7,211 bases of DNA from NCBI GenBank assembly GCA_018304565.1, contig JAGVVX010000054.1:1-7211 (forward strand), written 5' to 3'. The notes below the pieces were generated by a model that did no database searches, was not told the DNA's origin, and saw only the letters and a list, made by a program, of their open reading frames with translations. Below are positions 1-5,059 of this stretch, in pieces. This stretch comes from Candidatus Aenigmatarchaeota archaeon (GTDB taxonomy: Archaea > Aenigmatarchaeota > Aenigmatarchaeia > GW2011-AR5). Each line of letters opens with the position of its first letter. Positions within the stretch are counted from its first letter, which is position 1. The position numbers were made by a program, and so were the translations under genes.

Positions 1-646
1 CGTAAGCAGCCATGTTGCAATCATGCGGAATATTGTCCTCAAAGATAATCACTATTTTCTTGGAGCCGTTCCTCCAGGCTACAAACTGTGATTCGTAAAG
101 CGCCCTTGCATACGATTCAGGGCCATCATTGCCGTCACCAAGCCCTAAGCTGTTTATGACTACATTTACTGCATTTTTGTCAGGTGTGATATCCCTGTCA
201 AGGCTCCACGGGTAATCAGAATCCATGCCATAGCGGGCTACATACCCGCAAGAATCGAAAATGCCGGGATAATCCTGAAGCGATCCGACACCGAAGGCCG
301 CATCTCCCGTAATGGCGCTTATATTGTCCATAATTTCAAGCGATCTTGCCTTGGCTGTAGACAACACTCCGCCCATGCTGGCTGTTAAGTCAAAAATAAA
401 AAACACATCAACAGGACCTGATGGAAGTCTTGTGATTATCACTGTCTTGTTCTCGGTTACTGATTCTCCTGGCTTTAATGTTGCCGCAATATTTCCGGGA
501 GATACAGTAGCTTCTCCAGTGCCATTAATGCCATCAGTTGCAAATACAGGGATAAAATAAGTTGTAGCAAAAATGGAAAGCAGAAGTATAATTGCGTAAG
601 AAACAAACACAACGCTTTTTGCAGCAGGTGCACGAATAAACATCAT
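1..646 (-). CDS. VWA-domain secreted/surface protein, 3' part cut by window edge
   Basis: Reading the minus strand from ATG at 646 (a second ATG follows at 643) gives 215 residues open to the left edge, so the C-terminus is missing. Residues 11-36 form a hydrophobic signal peptide or N-terminal anchor, followed by a Ser/Thr/Gly-rich exported stretch. A von Willebrand factor A domain begins near residue 78: a hydrophobic strand (VDVFFIFD) leads into the metal-binding motif DLTASM (D86, T88, S90, a DxTxS form of the usual DxSxS). Later, GDGNDGPES (about 170-178) and an IIFEDNIPHD strand (about 199-208) match the position of later metal-site and strand elements of VWA domains. VWA domains bind ligands through a divalent metal, so an extracellular adhesion or protein-binding role is inferred. 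The gene is divergent from the pilin-like gene at 714. The exact family and C-terminal anchor cannot be seen. Confidence 0.85.
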   Translation of the reverse strand, partial: MMFIRAPAAKSVVFVSYAIILLLSIFATTYFIPVFATDGINGTGEATVSPGNIAATLKPGESVTENKTVIITRLPSGPVDVFFIFDLTASMGGVLSTAKARSLEIMDNISAITGDAAFGVGSLQDYPGIFDSCGYVARYGMDSDYPWSLDRDITPDKNAVNVVINSLGLGDGNDGPESYARALYESQFVAWRNGSKKIVIIFEDNIPHDCNMAAY

Positions 647-672
647 AATCTAAGTTTTATTAGCAGGGCTGG

Positions 673-682
673 TATAAATATA
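673..682. promoter_or_regulatory. Shared TATA box for divergent VWA and pilin genes
   Basis: The 67-nt gap between the divergent starts (646 and 714) contains TATAAATATA. It is close to the archaeal TATA consensus read in either direction, TATAAATATA on plus and TATATTTATA on minus. It lies about 30 nt from both start codons, so one TBP site could serve two nearly leaderless or short-leader transcripts. Bidirectional use is inferred from spacing. Confidence 0.6.
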
Positions 683-713
683 TTTCGTCTCTGAGATTGT
701 AGGAGGCTTCAAG

Positions 714-1127
714 ATGAAAGGCATTACGCCTGTAATTGCAGTAATTCTTCTGCTGCTGATAACCGTATCTTTGGTTGGCTTCGCCTCTGCATGGTTCTTA
801 AGGATAGGAACAACATCTGCAGGTGCAATCGAAAACAAGACGCAAAAGCTCTTGGCAGCGAAGTCAATAATGTTAGAGAACGCAAAGGGCAATGCGATAG
901 CAGGCACTACATTAGTGGACCTGAGAAACATAGGGGGAAATGTGATTTTAGATACCGAAATCAAATTTTATGTGAACGATCTTCGGATGCAAGCTACCTG
1001 CCCTTTTACAATAAATCCGAATGTCGTCGTCACCTGCACTTTGAATCCCCCAACCGGATTTTGCCCGCCCGGCGGAAAGCTCAGGGCAACTGTTCTAGGC
1101 GGGGAGGACTTTATTACATGCAGATAG
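714..1127 (+). CDS. Archaeal type IV pilin-like protein (class III signal peptide)
   Basis: The 137-aa product begins MKGITPVIAVILLLLITVSL, which matches archaeal type IV pilin N-termini (Pilin_N/DUF1628-like). A very short charged leader (MKG) is followed directly by a hydrophobic helix of about 20 residues. Prepilin peptidase would be expected to cleave after Gly3, leaving Ile4 as the mature N-terminus, with the helix packing into a pilus core. The rest is a small beta-rich domain with four cysteines (C96, C108, C117, C136), suggesting up to two disulfides outside the cell. The start is supported by AGGAGG at 701-706, 7 nt before ATG. The gene is divergent from the VWA protein, which fits a joint surface-adhesion role (inference). 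It could also be a pseudopilin. No prepilin peptidase or pilus ATPase gene is in the window. Confidence 0.85.
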   Translation: MKGITPVIAVILLLLITVSLVGFASAWFLRIGTTSAGAIENKTQKLLAAKSIMLENAKGNAIAGTTLVDLRNIGGNVILDTEIKFYVNDLRMQATCPFTINPNVVVTCTLNPPTGFCPPGGKLRATVLGGEDFITCR

Positions 1128-1167
1128 AGCAGCCATCATAAATACATTTCTGCTTCTTCACCACCCC

Positions 1168-1193
1168 GTAGTAAAGCTTATATACTTTACTAC
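1168..1193. promoter_or_regulatory. Perfect 9-bp inverted repeat around TATA box: probable operator
   Basis: GTAGTAAAG (1168-1176) and its exact reverse complement CTTTACTAC (1185-1193) flank an 8-bp core CTTATATA that serves as the TATA box. A protein bound across both arms would block TBP. The RHH protein encoded downstream at 1572 is the obvious candidate for autoregulation, since small archaeal RHH repressors bind such palindromes as dimers or tetramers. Binding itself is inferred. Transcription would start near 1207, upstream of the ORF at 1225. Confidence 0.65.
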
Positions 1194-1224
1194 TGTATAG
1201 TGACTGTATTATAGAGGCGTGCTG

Positions 1225-1269
1225 ATGGTAATGCATATCGTGCGCCATAATGGGGTGTGTGTATGGTAA
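1225..1269 (+). CDS. 14-codon upstream ORF, possibly a relic of the RHH gene start
   Basis: ATG at 1225 with GAGGCG at 1214-1219 opens a 14-residue frame (MVMHIVRHNGVCVW) that ends with TAA at 1267-1269, overlapping the next start at 1263. The overlap would allow translational coupling. Its first bases resemble the head of the RHH gene at 1572: ATGGTAATG, then ATA, GTGC and ATAA at nearly matching positions. It may therefore be a decayed duplicate of that gene's 5' end, not a functional peptide. Translation is unproven. Confidence 0.3.
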   Translation: MVMHIVRHNGVCVW

Positions 1270-1562
1270 TGGAGAACAAACCAAAAAGAGACTGGAGAGA
1301 TAAAACTGCTACAAAAATTGCAGGAGTTGTAGTTGGAGTTGCCCTACTTGCAGGTGCAACTTATGGCGGTTCGAAATTAGCTCGATACAGTCACGAAAAA
1401 TTTTGTCAACAATATGGTTGGCTTAGAGATGCGCCTATTCATGTTAAAGAAAGTGTAGCGGATGCAGAAGCTAGAGAAAGTAGGCTACATATAACATCTA
1501 ATTCGGTAGATCAGTTAAATTACAGAGGTACATTTCTGAGAAACCTTAGAGCTTGCAAGTGA
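1263..1562 (+). CDS. Small single-span membrane protein, unrecognised
   Basis: The product has 99 residues from ATG 1263, chosen because GGGGTG lies 5 nt upstream, the same geometry as the next gene. A GTG at 1257 would add two residues. The N-terminus is short and basic (KPKRDWRDK). Residues about 18-36 (KIAGVVVGVALLAGATYGG) form one transmembrane helix rich in Gly/Ala/Val. About 60 polar residues follow, with cysteines at 48 and 98. By the positive-inside rule the N-terminus is cytoplasmic and the C-terminal part outside. I do not recognise the family. The stop TGA (1560-1562) overlaps the ribosome binding site of the RHH gene, so the two are a tight operon. Base composition is more AT-rich than ftsY or aIF6, which would suit an acquired gene, but this is weak evidence. 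Confidence 0.65.
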   Translation: MVMENKPKRDWRDKTATKIAGVVVGVALLAGATYGGSKLARYSHEKFCQQYGWLRDAPIHVKESVADAEARESRLHITSNSVDQLNYRGTFLRNLRACK

Positions 1563-1571
1563 GGTGTGTAA

Positions 1572-1715
1572 ATGGTAATGGATACTGTGCAGATAAGACT
1601 GACGGAAAGGCAGATAAAGTCGATAGACGTGCTTGTCAAGAAAGGCGTCTATCCCAACAGGAGCGAAGCTGTCCGCGACGCCGTCAGAAAGCTTGTCAAC
1701 GACAATAACGAGTAA
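1572..1715 (+). CDS. Ribbon-helix-helix (CopG/Arc-type) DNA-binding protein
   Basis: This 47-residue protein reads MVMDTVQIRLTERQIKSI, DVLVKKGVYPNRSEAVRDA, VRKLVNDNNE. It has the complete RHH plan: a beta strand (VQIRL, about 6-10) that pairs in the dimer and contacts the DNA major groove, helix 1 (TERQIKSIDVLVKKG), the turn YPNRSEAV, which is the hallmark of archaeal members, and helix 2 (RSEAVRDAVRKLVND). Size and layout match small archaeal CopG/NikR-N-like repressors. GAGGTG at 1561-1566 lies 5 nt before the ATG. It is the second full gene of an operon whose promoter carries a perfect palindrome (1168-1193), so autorepression is the likely mode. It could be an antitoxin, but no toxin is recognisable beside it. 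Confidence 0.9.
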   Translation: MVMDTVQIRLTERQIKSIDVLVKKGVYPNRSEAVRDAVRKLVNDNNE

Positions 1716-1756
1716 AAATATACCTTTTCTGAACAGATCTTTCAGTATAGTTCAGA
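1714..1756 (+). promoter_or_regulatory. Promoter of the 1767 gene with a 7-bp inverted repeat
   Basis: AAAAATATA starting at 1714 resembles a TATA box, about 45 nt before the ATG at 1767. Between them lies a perfect 7-bp inverted repeat, TCTGAAC (1728-1734) and GTTCAGA (1750-1756), with a 15-nt spacer. It covers the expected transcription start and could be a repressor site. No clear Shine-Dalgarno precedes the start. Confidence 0.35.
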
Positions 1757-1766
1757 GTTGTATCCT

Positions 1767-2216
1767 ATGAATCGTGAAGAAGTCAATTTTGTTTTTGCGG
1801 CGCCTATAGGATCAGAATTAAGACTAGCCCGAAACAGATATACTGTAGTTGGCAAACTGTCGGAAACGTACCATCCTGAACGCTCAAGACCAACCACGGC
1901 TTATGTGCTTTCTCTTTCTGGATGGGAAGAATTCGGTGCAGAGCATATAGACGATTGTTGGCGCTTATGGCACGCAGCTTTCAAAGGAGCAAATTCAATA
2001 GATGCTCTTGATATTATGAGAAGCCGTATAGAAGAAATTGAAAGCGGTAGAATACAGAGACATCAAACAAGAGGAGTTGTTGCAAAGGCCTATCCTAACT
2101 ATATCTTTGGAAAAAAAGGTGAAATGGGAATATTCATGCCATATGATAATTTGGTTCTTGAAGTCTGGGAGAATAGAGAAATAAAGCCTGATGATATTAG
2201 AGTTCTACACGTTTAA
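1767..2216 (+). CDS. Hypothetical soluble protein of 149 residues
   Basis: ATG at 1767 is preferred. A TTG at 1758 in the same frame would add three residues, and neither has a good ribosome binding site. There is no signal peptide or membrane span. The N-terminal third is strand-rich (VNFVFAAPIGSELRLARNRY, then TVVGKLSE). A Trp-rich segment (WEEFGAEHIDDCWRLWHAAF, about 52-71) leads into a charged helix (DALDIMRSRIEEIESGRIQR), and the C-terminus is again strand-rich (GIFMPYDNLVLEVWENREI). I do not recognise a family or catalytic motif. The gene follows the RHH operon by 51 nt but has its own candidate promoter. It ends convergently with ftsY, leaving a 19-nt gap. AT-rich codon use resembles the 1263 gene more than the core genes. 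Confidence 0.7.
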   Translation: MNREEVNFVFAAPIGSELRLARNRYTVVGKLSETYHPERSRPTTAYVLSLSGWEEFGAEHIDDCWRLWHAAFKGANSIDALDIMRSRIEEIESGRIQRHQTRGVVAKAYPNYIFGKKGEMGIFMPYDNLVLEVWENREIKPDDIRVLHV

Positions 2217-2235
2217 TTTCGGCCTAAGCAATTTA

Positions 2236-3600
2236 CTAGTCTTCCAGCAGCCCGTTCACGATCTCTTCTGGATCGAATTCCTTCAGGTCGCCATAATCCT
2301 GACCCGTGCCTAGAAACAGGACGGGCTTCTTTATTGTGTAGCTTGCGGAAAGCGCTGCGCCGCCTTTCTCGTAAACGTCTGTTTTTGTCAATATTATTCC
2401 GTCTATGCCAACAGCATCGTTGAACAATTTTGATTGATCGTAAATATCGTTGCCTGTCAAGGAATCAAGAACAAGTATCTTCATGTCTGGCTTGTTGACA
2501 CGTGCTATTTTCTTGAGCTCGTCCATAAGGTTCACGTTGGAGTGGCTCCGGCCCGCTGTATCGGCGAGAACGACCCGCGAGCCCGAAGCTTCTGCGTGTT
2601 TCATAGCGTCAAAAATAACTGCCGCCGAGTCAGAGCCGTATTTGTGCCTGACAATCCTGACTCCGATCCTTCCTGCATGCTCTTCCAGCTGCTCAATGCT
2701 TGCAGCGCGGAAGGTATCACCCGCAGCAAGTACAGGCGAATATTTCTTCAGCCTCTTTGCAATCTTGGCTATCGTAGTTGTTTTTCCCGTGCCGTTGAAG
2801 CCGCAGAACAGGATGAGATAAGGCTTTCGTGACTTTTCTATTTCCATTTCCAGCGATATACGTTCCTGCTTAAGAACACCGAGCATCGCATCCCTGAGCG
2901 CTTCCTTTATTGCATTTTCCACGCGTCCGCGCCTGACAGTCCTGTCCAGAAGGGATTCTTTCACGCCTTTGCAGATCTTTTCAGCTGCTTCGAGTGCCAC
3001 ATCATTTTCCAGCAGGGCTCTTTTGAGCTCTTCCATGACATTTTCTATCTCGCCTTCACCAAGCTTCTTTTCGGTTATCCTTCTTGTAAGCCCTCTCAGC
3101 AGGCCTCTTTCTTCCATCCCCTCTTCCATCTTTTCCAGTTGCTGCTTTTCTTCCTTTATTTCGCTCTTCAGCTGTGGTGCAAGTTCTTTTCCCTCGATCT
3201 TCTCCTCAATGCGTTCGAGTCTTTCTATTTTTTCCTCGATTTTTTCCTCGAGTTTCTCCTGGAGTTTAGAGTCTTCTGAAGTTTCTGGGACAGGTTTCTC
3301 TTCTGCAAGCTTGTCCTCGATAGAAACAGAATTGATGTCTTCTTTCTCTGAAGATCTCGAAGAAGCTTCGCTTCTTCCGAGATCAGCCGGCTTTGCCGGT
3401 TTTTTTTCCTCCAGTGGTTCTGGAAACTCTTTTTCTTTAACTTCCGGCAGTTCTCTATGTAGTTCTGGAAGCTGTTCTTCTTTGAGTTCTACAGGCTCTT
3501 TTGGCTCTAACGCTTCCGGCAGCTTTTCTGGCGGCTGGTTGATCGCTTTGCTTACTTTTGCAACGGCGTCCTTGATTTTTTTCTTCAGCGAGCCAAACAT
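2236..3600 (-). CDS. ftsY: Signal recognition particle receptor FtsY
   Basis: This 454-aa SRP GTPase docks the SRP-ribosome complex at the membrane for co-translational insertion. Residues 1-20 form a basic amphipathic helix (MFGSLKKKIKDAVAKV), likely a membrane contact. Residues 23-165 are a long acidic/basic Lys-Glu-Pro region with predicted coiled coil (about 110-160), the variable A region. The N domain follows (about 166-250), then the G domain: P-loop GFNGTGKTTT (267-276), DTFRAA (295-300), DTAGR (347-351), TKTD (405-408, the guanine-specificity motif) and GTGQDYGDL near 431. All key residues are present. It lies downstream of pfdA with a 32-nt gap and probably shares its transcript. 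FtsY is chosen over SRP54 because no C-terminal Met-rich M domain is present. One in-frame palindrome lies in the linker (residues about 73-83). Confidence 0.97.
   Translation of the reverse strand: MFGSLKKKIKDAVAKVSKAINQPPEKLPEALEPKEPVELKEEQLPELHRELPEVKEKEFPEPLEEKKPAKPADLGRSEASSRSSEKEDINSVSIEDKLAEEKPVPETSEDSKLQEKLEEKIEEKIERLERIEEKIEGKELAPQLKSEIKEEKQQLEKMEEGMEERGLLRGLTRRITEKKLGEGEIENVMEELKRALLENDVALEAAEKICKGVKESLLDRTVRRGRVENAIKEALRDAMLGVLKQERISLEMEIEKSRKPYLILFCGFNGTGKTTTIAKIAKRLKKYSPVLAAGDTFRAASIEQLEEHAGRIGVRIVRHKYGSDSAAVIFDAMKHAEASGSRVVLADTAGRSHSNVNLMDELKKIARVNKPDMKILVLDSLTGNDIYDQSKLFNDAVGIDGIILTKTDVYEKGGAALSASYTIKKPVLFLGTGQDYGDLKEFDPEEIVNGLLED
3353..3384. repeat. Strong palindrome inside the ftsY linker
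   Basis: GATCTCGAAGAAGC (3353-3366) pairs with 3370-3384 across a TTC loop, giving a 14-bp stem with one bulged C at 3378. In the protein it encodes residues about 73-83 (DLGRSEASSRS) within the unstructured Lys-Glu-rich linker. It resembles the hairpin at 5145-5165: both share AGATCTC, AGAAGCTT and GCTTCT in the same order. It may be an in-frame palindromic insertion. Selection for RNA structure is an alternative. Confidence 0.5.
3387..3407 (+). other. GC hairpin plus T8 on the plus strand inside ftsY
   Basis: CCGGC (3387-3391), a TTT loop and GCCGG (3395-3399) are followed by eight T (3400-3407) on the plus strand, antisense to ftsY. It has the form of an intrinsic terminator for antisense transcripts. 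In ftsY itself it only encodes Lys-Lys-Pro-Ala-Lys-Pro, so the match may be coincidental. Confidence 0.25.
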
Positions 3601-3632
3601 AAATTCCGCCTTTAGAATAAATGTAATAAGTA

Positions 3633-4046
3633 TTATTCAGATTTCCCGGTAAGCTCTTCCAGCTGCTTTTCCATGATATCCCCCTGATGCCGCAGCCTTT
3701 CCATTTCTGCAGTCAATTGGGTGTCTATATTCACCAGTTCTTCGAGCCGCGTTTTTAGTATTTCCAGCGCATCCTTGCCTGGCCTCTTCACGACAATCCC
3801 GGCCCCTATGCTTACCAGAACGTTTTCAGTGTCCTTGATGCCGCTCTTTACAAATATGCCGCTGCCCAGAGGCGACCATATCTCTTCGCCTGCCTTCACG
3901 CCTTCAAGCTTCGAAATGGCTTCTACAGAAACAAGGAATTCGTTGAGCTTTGCTTCAATGGCTGATTTTTCCTCTGCCATAGCCTTGAGCTGTTCTCTTA
4001 CAAGGTAAAGCTGAACATATTTCTTTTGCAGGTCTTTCTTGTCCAT
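3633..4046 (-). CDS. pfdA: Prefoldin alpha subunit
   Basis: The 137-residue length is typical. The archaeal prefoldin hexamer (two alpha, four beta) captures unfolded proteins in the cytosol and hands them to the thermosome. The pattern is canonical: an N-terminal coiled-coil helix (1-50), two beta hairpins forming the oligomer core (IWSPLGSGIFVKSGIKD at 56-72, then VLVSIGAGIVVKR at 77-88), and a C-terminal coiled-coil helix (91-135). The doubled hairpin marks it as alpha, not beta. The family commonly sits between aIF6 (and L18a/LX) and ftsY in archaea. Here ftsY follows by 32 nt, but the upstream side is occupied by repeats and inserted genes. The unit-1 AT-rich stretch (4061-4068) lies about 15-20 nt before the ATG and may contribute a promoter. 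A weak GTGAT precedes the start. Confidence 0.96.
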   Translation of the reverse strand: MDKKDLQKKYVQLYLVREQLKAMAEEKSAIEAKLNEFLVSVEAISKLEGVKAGEEIWSPLGSGIFVKSGIKDTENVLVSIGAGIVVKRPGKDALEILKTRLEELVNIDTQLTAEMERLRHQGDIMEKQLEELTGKSE

Positions 4047-4060
4047 TGTCTATCACAAAT

Positions 4061-4148
4061 AATATTTTGATTAGGAGAGGGGGGTTCATTAATATTTTGA
4101 TTAGGAGAGGAGGTTCATAAGGATGAGAACCCAGGTTCTCGACTTATC
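4061..4148. repeat. Composite direct repeat, left copy (A)
   Basis: Two tandem units, 4061-4090 and 4091-4120, each begin AATATTTTGATTAGGAGAGG and end near GGTTCAT, differing by one G run and the last bases. They are followed by GGATGA and the hairpin GAGAACC-CA-GGTTCTC (4125-4140), then GACTTATC. The same composite recurs at 5060-5191 in the same orientation. It lies immediately upstream of the pfdA start. The units abut without spacers, so it is not CRISPR. Confidence 0.85.
4125..4140. repeat. Small hairpin GAGAACC-CA-GGTTCTC (copy A)
   Basis: A perfect 7-bp stem with a 2-nt centre (about four unpaired bases in practice). It is identical to 5168-5183. Its core AGAAC...GTTCT is shared with the hairpin at 5121-5137 and resembles the AGAAGC...GCTTCT cores at 5145 and 3361. 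Confidence 0.75.
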
Positions 4149-4173
4149 TCACCAGGATACAATTGGCAAGTAA

Positions 4174-4182
4174 TTTTAAATA
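4174..4182 (+). promoter_or_regulatory. TATA box of the 4206 gene
   Basis: TTTTAAATA ends 23 nt before the ATG at 4206. That is the standard archaeal TATA distance for a leaderless transcript, consistent with the absence of a Shine-Dalgarno there. Confidence 0.65.
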
Positions 4183-4205
4183 CAGCAGAGCAGAATTTAT
4201 TTCAT

Positions 4206-4529
4206 ATGGTTGTAATTCTGGTTGCTTTCATGGAATATCTTGTTGCAGCGTTCGTATGCAGTTATGTTGCACAAGTTGCCACAAAGCACAAACATGTCTG
4301 GATCTTCTTTGCTACAGGCCTTTACATGTTCAGCGCCCATTTTGTCGTCTTCTCGTATCTTTACAACATCCAGACTGTAAGCGTTGAAGGCGTCGTTTTA
4401 TTGATGTCTGCAACATCGCTGCTGGCCGGGTCGCTGGTTCTCTACAAAAACGACGACCTGTGGCGGCACGAGCACGAAGCAGGAATGTTCGTATACAGGA
4501 AGAAAGAGCCGGCAGAAAATGAGCAATAG
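4206..4529 (+). CDS. Three-span integral membrane protein, unrecognised
   Basis: The 107-residue product has three hydrophobic helices: about 2-22 (VVILVAFMEYLVAAFVCSYVA), 30-53 (HVWIFFATGLYMFSAHFVV and on) and 59-80 (VSVEGVVLLMSATSLLAGSL and on). A polar, charged tail follows (KNDDLWRHEHEAGMFVYRKKEPAENEQ), with a His/Glu-rich patch. Basic residues after helix 1 and helix 3 put those ends inside, so the N-terminus is probably outside. The start follows a TATA box at leaderless distance. Small three-span proteins of this shape are common in archaea, but I cannot assign a family. It lies between the two composite repeats, opposite in strand to the flanking aIF6 and pfdA, so it interrupts an otherwise conserved block. 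Confidence 0.75.
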   Translation: MVVILVAFMEYLVAAFVCSYVAQVATKHKHVWIFFATGLYMFSAHFVVFSYLYNIQTVSVEGVVLLMSATSLLAGSLVLYKNDDLWRHEHEAGMFVYRKKEPAENEQ

Positions 4530-4559
4530 GCTGGTTCAGCCCTTGGAGCGCCTGACGGT

Positions 4560-4754
4560 ATGGCACTGCAGAACGTACTGGTTTTGTGTTTCAGTCGGGA
4601 AACGCCCTATCGCTTCCTGGAAACTTCGCATTCCACTGTTTTTAAACAGCGGTTCAGGGAATGCGAATTGCTCAAGGATGCACCAAATTCAGCATGCCGC
4701 CGTCTTGAGACGGTGGTCCTTGACATCCCTGACAGCTGCACCAACCCTCAATGA
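4560..4754 (+). CDS. Doubtful 64-aa ORF
   Basis: Starts MALQNVLVLCFSRETPYRFL and ends SCTNPQ. The N-terminal strand-like stretch and Glu/Arg content look protein-like, with four cysteines in 64 residues. It begins 30 nt after the membrane-protein stop and could be co-transcribed. GGAG sits about 12 nt upstream, farther than usual. Its last 66 nt overlap the better supported minus-strand gene at 4689-4949, and no promoter is visible. A longer plus frame over 4519-4821 is even less convincing. I recognise no family. Confidence 0.35.
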   Translation: MALQNVLVLCFSRETPYRFLETSHSTVFKQRFRECELLKDAPNSACRRLETVVLDIPDSCTNPQ

Positions 4755-4949
4755 AGAATTTACAAGCCATCTAAAAGTTTCACCCGGGACATCCAGTTCC
4801 GTTGCATTAGGCTGGCGGTAAGGGTCAAATCCCTCTTTCATGCCCATAACAAGAGGCGGACTATCATCAGCAACTGAAACGGCCTTGCGTGACTGCGGAT
4901 CATAATACACCCTGCCAAAAGCTGACGATGTGAAGTATACGATTCTCAT
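4689..4949 (-). CDS. Hypothetical 86-aa protein
   Basis: The product begins MRIVYFTSSAFGRVYYDPQS, with two short strand-like segments, and continues with a central Pro/Gly-rich part (ADDSPPLVMGMKEGFDPYRQ) and a C-terminal strand/helix (GETFRWLVNSSLRVGAAVRDVKDHR). There is no membrane span or signal peptide, and I do not recognise a family. It is not ribosomal protein LX, which might be expected between aIF6 and pfdA. A TATA box (TTTATAAA, within 4971-4980) lies about 25 nt before the ATG, giving a leaderless start and good reason to believe the gene. It lies inside the repeat-bounded segment, on the same strand as aIF6 and pfdA. Confidence 0.6.
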   Translation of the reverse strand: MRIVYFTSSAFGRVYYDPQSRKAVSVADDSPPLVMGMKEGFDPYRQPNATELDVPGETFRWLVNSSLRVGAAVRDVKDHRLKTAAC

Positions 4950-4970
4950 GCAGGTATCTGCACTTTCAAA

Positions 4971-4980
4971 GTTTATAAAC
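4971..4980 (-). promoter_or_regulatory. TATA box of the 4689-4949 gene
   Basis: GTTTATAAAC is self-complementary and contains TTTATAAA. Its distance of about 25 nt to the minus-strand ATG at 4949 fits leaderless transcription. The remaining sequence to 5059 is AT-rich, and I see nothing more in it. Confidence 0.6.
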
Positions 4981-5059
4981 CAGCGATAGATCTTGCTTTA
5001 TAGTATTTTTATTCAGGAAGGAAACACCAGCTCTTTCACTTATGTTTGTAACATTCTTA

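Larger units (their letters stand above)
1214..1580 (+). repeat. Start cassette present three times (1214-1233, 1252-1271, 1561-1580)
   Basis: Each copy is a ribosome binding site, a 5-nt spacer and the codons ATG GTA ATG (Met-Val-Met). The binding sites are GAGGCG, GGGGTG and GAGGTG respectively, each followed by TG in the spacer. The first copy opens a 14-codon ORF, the second a membrane protein and the third the RHH gene. The last two share GGTGTGTnnATGGTAATGGA and so form 20-bp direct repeats on either side of the membrane-protein gene. Confidence 0.7.

Noticed and set aside
312..560. Plus-strand 82-aa frame
   Set aside because: It is antisense to the VWA domain, whose metal-site motif and strands support the minus frame.
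791..1141. Second frame over the pilin gene
   Set aside because: It is very rich in Cys, Arg and His, with no start signal. The 714 frame has a pilin N-terminus and a strong ribosome binding site.
3387..3407. Intrinsic terminator ending ftsY transcription
   Set aside because: The T run follows the hairpin only on the plus strand. On the ftsY coding strand it precedes it, so it cannot end that transcript.
2434..3652. Long plus-strand frames opposite ftsY, including a Ser-rich 227-aa one
   Set aside because: They are mirror images of the Glu/Lys-rich ftsY linker and G domain. FtsY motifs prove the minus frame.
4061..4120. Two 30-bp tandem units as a CRISPR array
   Set aside because: The units abut with no spacers, occur only twice and have no cas genes nearby.
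4519..4821. 100-aa plus-strand frame after the membrane gene
   Set aside because: Composition is unlike a real protein (many Ser, Trp and Cys without pattern), and it overlaps the better supported minus-strand gene for most of its second half.
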